NCBI RefSeq assembly: GCF_020991365.1
Contig: NZ_JAJLRA010000008.1
Span: 186,001 to 250,000, forward strand
Source: Streptacidiphilus sp. ASG 303
Lineage (GTDB): Bacteria > Actinomycetota > Actinomycetes > Streptomycetales > Streptomycetaceae
Direction of reading: 5' to 3'
DNA: 64,000 bases
Positions 28,913 through 38,300 of the stretch are shown one piece after another. The notes beneath the pieces were generated by a model, which did no database searches, was not told the DNA's origin, and saw nothing but the letters and a program-made list of their open reading frames with translations. Numbering within the stretch: the first letter of the stretch is position 1; each line of letters opens with the position of its first letter. The translations under genes were made by a program, and so were the position numbers.

Positions 28913-29055
28913 GGTAGATCGTTTGATTTCATCTGCCCGGCGCCGCTCCCCTACAGGCGCCCTTGGCGCGTTCCGGCGATCCGTGGCTTGACTGCATCGA
29001 GGCGGTCTGTGCGAACCCGCGGACTTAGGCGCGTGCCACTTCCGGAAGGTTCTGC

Positions 29056-31308
29056 ATGTCTCTCGTTGACGACGACCGCTTCGCCATGCCCGCGGACGGT
29101 TCCGCCGCCGATGCCCCCGCCGTCGACCAGCAGGTCGACGCCCCCGTCACCACCACCGCCGACCCCGGCACCGCCGAGGCCCCCGAGGCCGGCGCCGCCG
29201 AGGAGCCGACCGTCACCTTCGGCGACCTGGGCCTGCACCAGGACATCGTCCGCGCCCTCGCGAAGCGCGGCGTCACCACCCCGTTCCCCATCCAGGCCGC
29301 GACCATCCCGGACGCGCTGGCCGGCAAGGACGTGCTGGGCCGCGGTCGCACCGGCTCCGGCAAGACCCTCAGCTTCGGCCTGCCCCTGCTCACCCGTCTG
29401 GCCGAGGGCCGCACCCGGGCCAAGCGCCCGCGCGGCCTGATCCTCGTCCCGACCCGCGAGCTGGCGATGCAGGTCTCCGACGCGCTGGAGCCCTACGGCT
29501 CGGTGCTCGGCCTCAACCTCAAGGTGGTCTGCGGCGGAACCTCGATGCCGCGTCAGATCTACGCGCTGGAGCGGGGCGTCGACGTCCTCGTCGCCACCCC
29601 CGGCCGCCTGCGCGACCTGATCGACCGCGGCGCCGCCACCCTCGACGAGGTGCAGATCGCCGTCCTCGACGAGGCCGACCAGATGGCCGACATGGGCTTC
29701 CTGCCCGAGGTCACCGAGATCCTCGACCTGGTGCCGGCCGGCGGCCAGCGGATGCTCTTCTCGGCCACCCTCGAGAACGAGATCGACACCCTGGTCAAGC
29801 GCTACCTGCAGAACCCGGTCACCCACGAGGTCGACCCCTCCGCGGGCGCGGTCACCACGATGACCCACCACATCCTCGTGGTGAAGCCCAAGGACAAGGC
29901 GCCGATCACCAGCGCCATCGCCGCCCGCAAGGGCCGCACCATCATCTTCGTCCGCACCCAGATGGGCGCCGACCGCGTCGCCGAGCAGCTGCGCGAGGCC
30001 GGTGTCCGCGCCGACGCGCTGCACGGCGGCATGACCCAGGGCGCCCGCACCCGGACCCTGGGCGACTTCAAGGACGGCTACGTCCACGTGCTCGTCGCCA
30101 CCGACGTCGCCGCCCGCGGCATCCACGTCGACGGCATCGACCTGGTGCTCAACGTCGACCCGGCCGGCGACCACAAGGACTACCTGCACCGCTCCGGCCG
30201 CACCGCGCGCGCCGGCCGGTCCGGCATCGTCGTCACCCTCGCCCTGCCGCACCAGCGGCGCGGCGTCTTCCGCCTCATGGAGGACGCCGGGGTGGACGCC
30301 TCCCGCCACGTGGTGGGCGGCTCCTTCGACGCCGACGTGGCCCGCATCACCGGCGCCCGCTCGCTCACCGAGGTGCAGGCGGAGGGCGCGGCCGGCGCCG
30401 CGAAGGCCGCCGAGCGCGAGGTCGAGGACCTGGCCCGCCGCCTGGAGAAGCTGCAGCGCCGCGCCGCCGAGCTGCGCGAGGACGCCGACCGCCTGGCGGC
30501 CCGCGCCGCCCGCGAGCGCGCCGAGCTGGGCATCGAGGACGAGCCGTCCGACGCCGTCGAGGCCCCGGAGGCCGAGGCCGACGCGCGGGTGGCCGCCCCC
30601 GCGGACACCGACGCCGCCCCGTCCGCCGCCCCCGTCGCCGAGGAGGCCGCTCCGGCCGCCGACGCGGAGGAGCGCACCCGTCCGTTCAACCGGGACCGTG
30701 ACGACCGTGGTGGCCGTTCGTTCGAGCGTCGGGACGACCGTGGCGGCTTCAACCGCGACCGCGGTGGGGACCGTCCGTTCAACCGGGACCGTGACGACCG
30801 TGGTGGCCGTTCGTTCGAGCGTCGGGACGACCGTGGCGGCTTCAACCGCGACCGCGGTGGGGACCGTCCGTTCAACCGGGACCGTGACGACCGCGGTGGC
30901 CGTTCGTTCGAGCGTCGGGACGACCGTGGCGGCTTCAACCGCGACCGCGGTGGGGACCGTCCGTTCAACCGGGACCGTGACGACCGCGGCGGTCGTTCGT
31001 TCGAGCGTCGGGACGACCGTGGCGGCTTCAACCGCGACCGCGGTGGCGACCACCGCGGCGGGGACCGTCCGGCCCGCTCCTTCGACCGCCCGTACGGCGG
31101 CGACCGCGACCGCGGCGCCCGTCCGTCGTTCGGCGACCGGGACCGCACCAGCCGCCCCCAGGGCCGGCGCGACGACCACCGCTCCGGCGGCCGCTCCTTC
31201 GGCGACCGTGAGCACGGCGCCGGCGGCCGCGGCTTCGAGCGCCGCGACAACGGCGGCAGCGGCTTCGGCGGCGCCGACCGCAAGCCGCGCTGGAAGCGCA
31301 ACGGCTGA
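29056..31308 (+). CDS. DEAD-box ATP-dependent RNA helicase with repetitive Arg/Gly tail
   Basis: A 750-residue protein. An acidic N-terminus (about 50 residues) precedes a complete DEAD-box core: Q motif FPIQ, GRTGSGKT, PTRELA, LDEADQM, SAT, FVRTQ, VATDVAARG and HRSGRTARAGR. After a coiled, charged stretch (about 450-490) comes a long RNA-binding tail with four identical 31-residue repeats (RPFNRDRDDRGGRSFERR and the following 13 residues), then more RGG-like sequence. It is probably a cold-shock or RNA-decay helicase like RhlE/DeaD. ATG 29056 follows GGAAGG. A promoter and strong terminator isolate it as a single-gene unit. Confidence 0.93.
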   Translation: MSLVDDDRFAMPADGSAADAPAVDQQVDAPVTTTADPGTAEAPEAGAAEEPTVTFGDLGLHQDIVRALAKRGVTTPFPIQAATIPDALAGKDVLGRGRTGSGKTLSFGLPLLTRLAEGRTRAKRPRGLILVPTRELAMQVSDALEPYGSVLGLNLKVVCGGTSMPRQIYALERGVDVLVATPGRLRDLIDRGAATLDEVQIAVLDEADQMADMGFLPEVTEILDLVPAGGQRMLFSATLENEIDTLVKRYLQNPVTHEVDPSAGAVTTMTHHILVVKPKDKAPITSAIAARKGRTIIFVRTQMGADRVAEQLREAGVRADALHGGMTQGARTRTLGDFKDGYVHVLVATDVAARGIHVDGIDLVLNVDPAGDHKDYLHRSGRTARAGRSGIVVTLALPHQRRGVFRLMEDAGVDASRHVVGGSFDADVARITGARSLTEVQAEGAAGAAKAAEREVEDLARRLEKLQRRAAELREDADRLAARAARERAELGIEDEPSDAVEAPEAEADARVAAPADTDAAPSAAPVAEEAAPAADAEERTRPFNRDRDDRGGRSFERRDDRGGFNRDRGGDRPFNRDRDDRGGRSFERRDDRGGFNRDRGGDRPFNRDRDDRGGRSFERRDDRGGFNRDRGGDRPFNRDRDDRGGRSFERRDDRGGFNRDRGGDHRGGDRPARSFDRPYGGDRDRGARPSFGDRDRTSRPQGRRDDHRSGGRSFGDREHGAGGRGFERRDNGGSGFGGADRKPRWKRNG
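30679..31050 (+). repeat. four 93-bp in-frame tandem repeats
   Basis: Units begin at 30679, 30772, 30865 and 30958 and differ by only a few synonymous bases. They encode the Arg/Gly/Asp-rich repeats of the DEAD-box helicase tail. The near identity at DNA level points to recent expansion or ongoing gene conversion. Confidence 0.9.
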
Positions 31309-31369
31309 CCCGCCGTCGGCCGGCCCGCAGCGGCCGACCCCGCACCGGCGGCGCCGGTGACCACGGCTC

Positions 31370-31412
31370 GGGGCCGCCTCCCCCGGACATCGTCCGGACG
31401 GGAGGCGGCCCC
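31370..31412. terminator. strong hairpin after the helicase gene
   Basis: GGGGCCGCCTCCC (31370-31382) and GGGAGGCGGCCCC (31400-31412) pair perfectly, and an inner CCGGAC/GTCCGG extends the stem. The following 31413-31735 shows no gene I can support. Confidence 0.8.
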
Positions 31413-31735
31413 GGGCCGTTTCCGCGTCCGCCCCGGCCCGCCCGCCACGGGTGGACCGGGGCGTCCGGCCCGGACACGCCGGCACCGGGCCTGCGGCGTC
31501 CACCCCGCCGCGTCCCCGGCCTCACGCCGCTGCCGGGTGTCCGGGTCGGCCCTGTCCGTCCCGCGGACATCGCGCGCATCCCGCCCGGACCGCCTCTCCG
31601 CCCGGTGAGGCGTCCCGCCCGGGTGCTAGGCTCCGGCGACCGCACGTGATCATGAGGCGCCGTCCGCCGCTGCGAGGCCGCCCTGTCGCCGTGCTCCACC
31701 GCCCCCACCGCACTCCCGTGCTCCAGGAGCCGTCC

Positions 31736-34700
31736 TTGCGCAGGCCCGCCGCCGCCTTCACCGTCCTCGCCCTGACCCTGTCCCCGCTCGCCGCCGTGCC
31801 GTCGGCCGCAGCCGCGCCCGTCCCCCGGGGGGCGGTGTCCCCCCAGGAGGCGGTGATCCCCGCCGGGACCCTGCCCGGCGTCCAGACCGACACGCCCTCC
31901 CTGGGCGGCACGACGGGCTTCCTCCACACCCAGCAGGCCCTCGGCCTCCTCTGGACCTCCTACGACGGCGCGACCCGCAGGGTCGCCGCCCCGCCGACGC
32001 AGGCGTCGGGGACCTGGACGGGCGGCCCCGACGTCGTGGCGTCCCCCCGCAACCCGGGGATGACCACGGCCGTCCTCCAGGACATGGCCACCGGAGCCGT
32101 CGCAATGGTCCCCGTGCCGACGGGCACGACCTACCGGACGACCGCGGGTTCCACCGTCGTGGCCTCGGGCACGGCCGCCGACGGGACCCAGACCCTCCAC
32201 CTGCTGACCCCGCGCACGGACGGCACCGTCGACCGGGAGCAGGTCGGCGGCCTGCCCGCCCGCATACGCACGTTCAACTCCTTCCTGTGGACGGGCCCCC
32301 GCGGCTTCGCGGTGACCACGACCGACACCTCCGGCGCCTCCCACCGGTCGTACGTCACCCTCGCCGACCACACGGCCCGCCCGCTGCTCGAACAGCACAC
32401 CGTCGACGACGCCCCCTTCGTCCGCGACAGCGACCACGTGGGCGTGTGGACCGCCGACGGCCGCTTCCTGCTGTACCGCTACGACGCCCTCGACACCCCG
32501 GAGCGCACCTACCCGCTGCCCCGGCAGGCCGCCGTCCGGCCCGTCGGCCTGGTCGGCGACTGGCTGCTGGCCGCCCGGTGGGAGGCCTCCGCCGACACCC
32601 CCGGAACGGGTCCCGCCACCGACACCCCCGTCTTCCGCACCGTCGCGATCCACCTCACGGACGGCGAGGAGCGGCCCCTGCTCACGACCTCCACCGCCCA
32701 GGGCGTCCCCCTGCCCGACGGCGGTGCGCTGCTCGTCGGCGGTTCCGGTGCCGACGCCGCGGCGAGCCCCGACTGGGGCGTCCAGCGTGTCGAGCCGGAC
32801 GCCTCGGGCGTCCCGGTGCTCCACCGGGTGTACACCCCCACGCCGAACCGCACCCTCGTCCGCGGCCTCTCGACGGCCCAGGGCTGGCTGACGGCGCTGA
32901 CCCTGCCCCCGAGCGGCCGGGCGGCGTCGCTGACCAGCCGGCAGATCGGAGCGGCGGGCGACATCACGGTGGCCGCACCCTTCACGACCGCCGCCGGTGC
33001 GCGCTACGCCGACTGCTGGCTGGGTGCGGACTGCCCGCACTTCCTGGAGACCGGGCAACGGGCCGAGCAGCCCGACGACACGCTCGGCGGCGCCGGACAG
33101 GGCCCCTCCGAGGTCGTCGACGCGGACGGCCGCCACGTCCTCCACCGGGTGCGGCAGGCCGGGGGCGGCGCGCTCGTGGAGGTCGTCGACACCGACTCGC
33201 GCCACGTCGTGCGCACCGGCACCGGACCGGTCGGCGCCCTGCACGGCACCGCGCTGCTGCAGCCCGGGGCCGCGCCGGGCACGGTGTCCGTGACCGACAT
33301 CGCCACCGGCAGGGCGGCCGCCCCGATCGCGCTGGGCGCCTCCTGTACCCCCACCGAACTCCAGGCGACCGGCCGCTGGGTGTACTGGGCGTGCGGAGCC
33401 GAGCAGGCCGGAGTGCTGGACACCGCGGCCCACCGCACCACCCCGGTCCCCGCGGGCGGCCGCACCGTGCTCGGCGACGGCTTCACCGTCCGCGCCGACG
33501 CCGGCGGCCTGCTGACCCTCACCGACGTGCGGGGGGACGCCCCCGTGTCCCGTCCGGTCGGCACCGCCCGCGACGCGGACCCCGGCGACGGCTGGGCCGT
33601 GGACCGCAACGGCGGCCGCATCGCCTACGTCGACGCCCAGGACGCCGTTCACGTGCAGGCCAGCGGCGTGCCCGCCTCGCCCCTGGCCGTGGCCGACCGC
33701 CGGGAGGGCGCCGCCGCGATCGACCTGCGCTCGGGCGAGAGCTGGCACAGCACCTGGTGGCTCACCCGTCCGACCCCCGGCTGGCGGCTCGAGGTGCGGG
33801 ACCCGCGGACCGGGCGCGTCGTGCGGACCGCCTCCGGCCGTCCCGCCGCGGGCCGGGTCGAGATCTACTGGAGCGGGCGGGGCAGCACCGATGCCCGGGT
33901 CGCCGACGGCACCTACGCCTGGTCGGTGGCCTTCACCCCCGCCGACGGCACCGGACCGGAGGCCACCGCCTCCGGCACGGTGCGCGTGAGCGGCGGCGCC
34001 CCCGCCGACCACGACTACGGCTCCTCCGCGCTCGGCGACGTCCTCGTCTCCAACTCCGCCGGGGACGTCGGCTACCGTCCGGCCACCGGCACCGGCGGCG
34101 TCGGCGCCGCCCGGCGGATCGCCGCCACGCACATGCCGCTCCTGAGCGCCGTCGTGCCGATCGGCGACCTGGACGACGACCGCTGCAACGACGTGCTGCT
34201 CCGCTTCCGGGGCACTCTGGAGATCGCCTACGGCACCTGCGGCGGCACGGTCCGCCCGTCCCTCGCGGTGCTCGACGAGGAGGGCTGGGGCCGGTACGAC
34301 CGGCTCCTCTCGCCCGGCGACCTGACCGGTGACGGACGCCCGGACCTCCTGGCGCGTGACCGGTACGGCGTGCTGTGGATGTACCCGGCGAACAGCACCG
34401 GCCGGCTCGACCCGCGGCGCAGGGCCGGCTCCGGCCTGTCCGGCTACACGCTGCTGGTGGGGGCCGGCGACCTGAACGGCGACGGCGTCGGCGACCTGCT
34501 CGGCCGGGACCGGGCCGGGGTCCTCTGGCGGTGGTTCGGCAACGGCGCGGGCGGCTGGAGCGCCCGCGTCCGGCTCGGTTCCGGCTTCAACTCCTACAAC
34601 GCCCTGGCCGGCGTCGGAGACCTCACCGGCGACGGGAAGGCCGACCTCGTGGGCCGGGACACCCGCGGCAACGTGGTCCGCTGGAACGGCAGGGGCAACG

Positions 34701-34762
34701 GCTCGTACGCGGGCGGCACCCGGATCGCCACCGGCTGGCAGGGCTACAGCGGCCTGTACTGA
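31736..34762 (+). CDS. secreted FG-GAP/VCBS propeller protein
   Basis: A 1008-residue exported protein. TTG 31736 is preceded by AGGAG at 6 bp and starts a good signal peptide (RRPAAAFTVLALTLSPLAAV...SAAAA). The middle part resembles WD-like beta-propeller blades. A FlgD-like Ig segment near residue 700 (GRVVRTASG, ADGTYAW) comes next. The C-terminal about 220 residues hold FG-GAP/VCBS repeats with calcium loops DLDDDRCND, DLTGDGRPD, DLNGDGVGD and DLTGDGKAD. It probably acts at the cell surface or outside in adhesion or binding; no enzyme motif is seen. Upstream in-frame ATG 31652 lacks a ribosome binding site. Confidence 0.83.
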   Translation: MRRPAAAFTVLALTLSPLAAVPSAAAAPVPRGAVSPQEAVIPAGTLPGVQTDTPSLGGTTGFLHTQQALGLLWTSYDGATRRVAAPPTQASGTWTGGPDVVASPRNPGMTTAVLQDMATGAVAMVPVPTGTTYRTTAGSTVVASGTAADGTQTLHLLTPRTDGTVDREQVGGLPARIRTFNSFLWTGPRGFAVTTTDTSGASHRSYVTLADHTARPLLEQHTVDDAPFVRDSDHVGVWTADGRFLLYRYDALDTPERTYPLPRQAAVRPVGLVGDWLLAARWEASADTPGTGPATDTPVFRTVAIHLTDGEERPLLTTSTAQGVPLPDGGALLVGGSGADAAASPDWGVQRVEPDASGVPVLHRVYTPTPNRTLVRGLSTAQGWLTALTLPPSGRAASLTSRQIGAAGDITVAAPFTTAAGARYADCWLGADCPHFLETGQRAEQPDDTLGGAGQGPSEVVDADGRHVLHRVRQAGGGALVEVVDTDSRHVVRTGTGPVGALHGTALLQPGAAPGTVSVTDIATGRAAAPIALGASCTPTELQATGRWVYWACGAEQAGVLDTAAHRTTPVPAGGRTVLGDGFTVRADAGGLLTLTDVRGDAPVSRPVGTARDADPGDGWAVDRNGGRIAYVDAQDAVHVQASGVPASPLAVADRREGAAAIDLRSGESWHSTWWLTRPTPGWRLEVRDPRTGRVVRTASGRPAAGRVEIYWSGRGSTDARVADGTYAWSVAFTPADGTGPEATASGTVRVSGGAPADHDYGSSALGDVLVSNSAGDVGYRPATGTGGVGAARRIAATHMPLLSAVVPIGDLDDDRCNDVLLRFRGTLEIAYGTCGGTVRPSLAVLDEEGWGRYDRLLSPGDLTGDGRPDLLARDRYGVLWMYPANSTGRLDPRRRAGSGLSGYTLLVGAGDLNGDGVGDLLGRDRAGVLWRWFGNGAGGWSARVRLGSGFNSYNALAGVGDLTGDGKADLVGRDTRGNVVRWNGRGNGSYAGGTRIATGWQGYSGLY

Positions 34763-34770
34763 GCCCGCCG

Positions 34771-34808
34771 TCCCGCCGGGGGCCGGAGCCTTGAGGCCCC
34801 CGGCGGGA
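34771..34808. terminator. hairpin after the FG-GAP gene
   Basis: TCCCGCCGGGGGCC (34771-34784) and GGCCCCCGGCGGGA (34795-34808) form a perfect 14-bp stem with a 10-nt loop. Confidence 0.85.
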
Positions 34809-34894
34809 CACCCCCTCAATGCGGTGGCGGACACCCGGGGATCTCCGGGTACGCTTCACTCGGCAGCAGCCGCGTTCACCGGCGCACTGCCGGC

Positions 34895-34967
34895 GGGCCG
34901 CTAGCTCAATTGGCAGAGCTGCGGACTTTTAATCCGTAGGTTCAGGGTTCGAGCCCCTGGCGGCCCA
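34895..34967 (+). tRNA. tRNA-Lys(TTT)
   Basis: Acceptor GGGCCGC pairs with GCGGCCC, the D arm is AGCTCAATTGGCAGAGCT, the anticodon arm GCGGA-CTTTTAA-TCCGT has anticodon TTT, and the T arm is CAGGG-TTCGAGC-CCCTG. Discriminator A is at 34967; no CCA is encoded. Confidence 0.95.
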
Positions 34968-34994
34968 CCCCGCCCGACCTGCACCGGAACACGA

Positions 34995-35027
34995 CGGAGG
35001 CCCCCGCGGAGACCGCGAGGGCCTCCG
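34995..35027 (+). terminator. tRNA-Lys terminator
   Basis: CGGAGGCCC (34995-35003) pairs with GGGCCTCCG (35019-35027), with an inner CGCGG/CCGCG, followed by TTTGTGCTT, a rho-independent-like signal 28 bp after the tRNA. Confidence 0.78.
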
Positions 35028-35222
35028 TTTGTGCTTCGCCGGCCCGCGGCGGGCCGGGGTCCGCCCACCGCGGCCTCCGTGAGGCATCGGGCACGTCCCC
35101 CCTCCACCCCGCCCGGGGCGGGCTGACGGGGCGGACCGCACCCGGGGCTCCGCGACGCCGGTACGGCCCGGGACCGCGGTGCTGCGGATGCGGCGTGCGG
35201 CGGACGCGAGGATGCTGAACGG

Positions 35223-35744
35223 GTGGCACGGGGTACTTCGGCGGGTGGTGCGGACGCGCGGCGGCTGCCGGGCCCCGGACGGGTCAACTATGCGGGGGCG
35301 GTCTACGGTTCACTGCTCGCCGCCTCGGTGGTGGCCGGAGCCGGGACGCCGGGTCCGTATCCGCGCCTGGAGCTGGCCCTGCTGCTCCTCTGCACCGGTG
35401 TGGTGTTCTGGGCCGCGCACGTCTACGCGGGCTTCGTGGGCGAGCGGTTGCGCGAACAGCCTGTCAGCCGGGCCGATGTCCGCCGCATCTGCACGCGCGA
35501 GTGGCCGATCGTCCAGGCGGCCTTCCTGCCGGCCGCCCTGATCGCGTCCAGCCCGCTGCTGGGACTGGGCTTCAGGGGCGCGGCATGGCTGGGGCTGGGC
35601 GCCGCGGTGGTGCAGCAGGTCCTGTGGGCCAGTGCCGCAGTGCTCCGGGCCGGCGCGGCCTGGTGGCAGGTCGTGTCCGCCGGTGTCGTCAACCTGCTCC
35701 TGGGGCTGGTCCTCGTCGTCGCCAAGGTCTGGCTCCAGCACTGA
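35223..35744 (+). CDS. integral membrane protein of unknown function
   Basis: A 173-residue protein from GTG 35223 with five hydrophobic stretches (about residues 24-40, 49-68, 95-112, 118-138 and 145-168) and few charged residues between them. No family was recognised. It appears monocistronic. A 17-bp unit CGGACCACGACGCGCGC repeats about three times just past its end (35821-35872), at the junction with the convergent lipoprotein gene. Confidence 0.7.
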   Translation: MARGTSAGGADARRLPGPGRVNYAGAVYGSLLAASVVAGAGTPGPYPRLELALLLLCTGVVFWAAHVYAGFVGERLREQPVSRADVRRICTREWPIVQAAFLPAALIASSPLLGLGFRGAAWLGLGAAVVQQVLWASAAVLRAGAAWWQVVSAGVVNLLLGLVLVVAKVWLQH

Positions 35745-35859
35745 CGCGTCCGGGTTCCTCCCGCCCGGCACGGCGGAGGACGGGCCGGCGGCCCGTCGTG
35801 CCGGGCAGGGGTGCCGTGCGCCGGACCACGACGCGCGCCGGACCACGACGCGCGCCTGA

Positions 35860-36648
35860 CTACGACGCGCGCCGGACGTCGGCGACCCGGACGTCCTCGG
35901 TCTCCGGGGCGCCGAAGGGCTCCACGAAGGCGCCGTCGCGGGTGGCGGTGACCTCCAGGGCGAGGTTGCCGCCCATGAAGCGCAGGTCGATGCGGGCGCG
36001 GGGCTCGCCGAGGCGCTGCGGCATGCGGTGGATGCGCTCGGCGGGGTAGTCCAGGCCGGTCAGCTCGGCCTGCAGCGCGTCGTAGCCGGTGACCGCGGTG
36101 CCGCGGAGGGCGGCGGTGATGCGGTCGGCGTGGGCGGTGCCCTCGCACGCCTCGATCTCGCTCAGCGGGACCTCGCGGAGCGCGCCGGTGCGGGGGGCGG
36201 TGGCGGTCGGCGCGGGCGGCTCGGGGGCGTCGGCGGGGAGCGGGACGGCGATGTCGCCGTGGGCGTCGGGGGTGCCGGGCGGGGTCTGGCCCGGCCCGTA
36301 TCGCGGGGTCTGCGGGCCCTCCCAGCCGGGCAGGTCCTCGGGCCGCGGCGCGGCGTCGCCCGGGTTCCGGACCGGCAGGCCCTGGGGCGCGGAGGCGTCG
36401 CCCTTGTCCCCGAGCGTCCGGGAGGCGCAGTCCTGCATCGTGCGGTTGACCAGGTCGAGGAAGCGCATCTGCGGGTCGCCGGCGGCAGGCGGAGCCTCCT
36501 GCCGGGCGGCCGGGGCGTGGGCGGCGGCGGGGGCCGCGGAGGCGTGGCCGGCGCCGGCGGCGGCGGGGGCCGTGCTGCCGCAGGCGGAGAGGGCGGCGCA
36601 GCCGAGGGTCGCGGCCAGCAGGGACTTCGTGAGGAAGGTCGATCGCAT
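35860..36648 (-). CDS. putative lipoprotein
   Basis: A 262-residue protein with a lipoprotein signal: MRSTFLTKSLLAATLGCAAL then SACG, so Cys23 would be lipidated. An Ala/Pro linker follows, then two short conserved-looking parts (MRFLDLVNRTMQDCASRTLGD; LSEIEACEGTAHADRITAAL) and a beta-rich C-terminus. The two Cys of the mature part could form a disulfide. No known family was recognised; a secreted binding role is possible. Confidence 0.72.
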   Translation of the reverse strand: MRSTFLTKSLLAATLGCAALSACGSTAPAAAGAGHASAAPAAAHAPAARQEAPPAAGDPQMRFLDLVNRTMQDCASRTLGDKGDASAPQGLPVRNPGDAAPRPEDLPGWEGPQTPRYGPGQTPPGTPDAHGDIAVPLPADAPEPPAPTATAPRTGALREVPLSEIEACEGTAHADRITAALRGTAVTGYDALQAELTGLDYPAERIHRMPQRLGEPRARIDLRFMGGNLALEVTATRDGAFVEPFGAPETEDVRVADVRRAS

Positions 36649-37071
36649 GGGTGAATCATCGGACCAGTGATCATCGCCCCACCTGAGTACCCGTACTCAC
36701 CTTCGCCCGGGGCCGGTGCTCAGTCCGGACCCGTCGGCAGCCGTGAGCCGTGGGCGGCCAACTCCCCTTGACCGCACAGGGTTTGGCCGCTCATCCGGAG
36801 GTCGGCCGCGGCGGCAGGGCCCCGCAGCGGGCGGCGGCGTCCTCGCGCCGGCAACGCGGCGGGGCTGCTCGCCGCGCCCGTCCCGCGGTTCCCCGGGACC
36901 GGCGGATCCGCGGGACCGGCGGATCCGCGGGGCTGCGCCAGGCCGATGGGCCGCCGGGTGGTCCGACGGCCTGTCGGCGGACCGTACCGCGGTCCGGCGG
37001 CCCGTACCGGTGGAGGAGCCGCCCGGTCCGTCACCCCGGGCTCCCCACGGGTCCCGCGCTCCCGGACGGGG
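36649..37071. other. gene-free interval
   Basis: No supported gene on either strand. The only structure seen is a direct duplication of a 17-bp unit GGGACCGGCGGATCCGC near 36895-36930. Open frames here lack coding character. Confidence 0.5.
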
Positions 37072-37710
37072 TCAGCGGGCGGCTTCGCCGCCGTCCTCCC
37101 CGGCGGGGAGGACGTCCGGGGCGAGCGGGGCGCCGGGGCGGAGGTTCCAGCGGCCGGCGCGGCCGCTGAGGGCGGTGGCGGTGAGGGGGGCCACGTCCAG
37201 GCGCCAGAAGGTGCGGGGCGGGGCGCCGAGGGCGTGGACGGCGGCGGCGCGCACCACGTCCGGTTCGGCGACCGCGACGACGCGGGCCGGTCCTCCCTCC
37301 GCCAGGCCGTCCAGCCAGGCGCCGACCCGGGCGAGCAGGCCGAGCAGGGACTCGCCGCCGTGCGGCGCGGCCGCGGGGTCCGCCAGCCAGGCGGCGACCG
37401 CAGCGGGCTCGGCCGCCGCGACCTCGTCCAGCCGCAGTCCCCGCCAGCGGCCCGGGTCGCACCCGCGCAGCGCGTCCTCGGGGGCGGCGCGCAGGCCGAG
37501 GGCCGCCGCCGTCTCCCGGCAGCGCGCCGACGGGGAGGCGAGGACCAGGGCGCCGCGGGGAGCCCGCCCGGCCGCCGCCCGCGCCCGCCGCAGGCCGCCG
37601 GCGTCCAGGCCGCCGCCGCCGCTGCCGTCCGGTCCGCTCCCGTCGCCGAACCGTGCCTCGCGCAGCGCGGCGCAGCCCGCCGGGGCGACCAGGGACACCC
37701 GCACGGTCAT
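37072..37710 (-). CDS. histidine-phosphatase-like protein lacking catalytic histidines
   Basis: A 212-residue protein with the fold pattern of the histidine phosphatase (phosphoglycerate mutase-like) superfamily: MTVRVSLVAPAG at the strand that normally carries RHG, LASPSARCRETAAALG, CDPGRWRGLRLDEVAA, and VVAVAEPDVVRAAAVHALG where active members have a THxG motif. Both catalytic His positions are changed, so phosphatase activity is unlikely. Active relatives in cobalamin loci (CobC type) act on alpha-ribazole phosphate. This one sits divergently from a cobalamin riboswitch and cbtBA, so a cobalt-linked binding role is possible. ATG 37710 has AGGAGGA upstream. Confidence 0.7.
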   Translation of the reverse strand: MTVRVSLVAPAGCAALREARFGDGSGPDGSGGGGLDAGGLRRARAAAGRAPRGALVLASPSARCRETAAALGLRAAPEDALRGCDPGRWRGLRLDEVAAAEPAAVAAWLADPAAAPHGGESLLGLLARVGAWLDGLAEGGPARVVAVAEPDVVRAAAVHALGAPPRTFWRLDVAPLTATALSGRAGRWNLRPGAPLAPDVLPAGEDGGEAAR

Positions 37711-37894
37711 CGGTCCTCCTCCTGTCCGGGCCCCGCGGGGGACTCGCTGCCGGGGCCGCCGGACCCGTGCTGACGGCGGATCGCCCGGACTGGGGCGCCG
37801 GGCGCAACCGGCCCGTCCGGGGCCGCCGCCGGTCCGGATGCCCGAAAGGCGCCCTTGGCCCGACTGCCCGTTCACGGTACGGTCGTCGCACCAT

Positions 37895-38015
37895 GACGAC
37901 GGCGTGACGGAAGCCCGGTGAGAGTCCGGCACGGTCGCGCCACTGTATGCCGCGCAGGCGCAGCCCTCCCTCGGGGGGATGCGGTTGACGGTAAGTCAGA
38001 CCCGGCGCCGTCGTC
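37895..38015 (+). promoter_or_regulatory. cobalamin riboswitch
   Basis: GACGACGGCG (37895-37904) pairs with CGCCGTCGTC (38006-38015) as the closing P1 stem. Inside are the hallmark GGAAGCCCGGTGAGAGTCCG, the B12 box GCGCCACTGTATG (37938-37950) and GTAAGTCAGACCC (37991-38003). It should switch off cbtB-cbtA when adenosyl- or methylcobalamin is abundant. It ends 45 bp before cbtB. Confidence 0.93.
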
Positions 38016-38060
38016 CGTGCTCCATCGAGTGGGACGCGTGTTCCCAGAGGAGGCCCTGCC

Positions 38061-38285
38061 ATGGCAGAGACCGCCGTTCCGGCTGCCCTTCCCCCCGTCC
38101 GCCCCGTCGCGGCACCCCTGTCCGTCCGCGAGATCCTGCCGTGGGCGGCCTTCCTCGCCGTCGTGGCGCTGGTGGTGCTGTACTTCGTCGGCGCCGAGCA
38201 GGGCGCCACGTCGCTCGTCTCCGGCGAGGCGGTGCACGAGTGGGTGCACGACGCCCGCCACCTGCTCGGCTTCCCCTGCCACTGA
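38061..38285 (+). CDS. cbtB: cobalt transporter subunit CbtB
   Basis: A 74-residue protein with one transmembrane helix (LPWAAFLAVVALVVLYFVG, about residues 30-48). The C-terminal His motif (EWVHDARHLLGFPCH) is typical of CbtB, which forms a cobalt uptake system with CbtA. ATG 38061 follows AGAGGAGG. It lies directly after the cobalamin riboswitch and 15 bp ahead of cbtA, so both are under B12 control. Confidence 0.9.
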   Translation: MAETAVPAALPPVRPVAAPLSVREILPWAAFLAVVALVVLYFVGAEQGATSLVSGEAVHEWVHDARHLLGFPCH

Positions 38286-38300
38286 GCGGGGGACGCACCC

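Noticed and set aside
30679-31050. CRISPR-like or mobile repeat
   Set aside because: The period of 93 bp keeps the reading frame and encodes the helicase tail.
31028-34834. 1268-codon minus-strand frame opposite the FG-GAP gene
   Set aside because: Low-complexity Gly/Ala/Arg translation with no domain; the plus strand has signal peptide and calcium-loop repeats.
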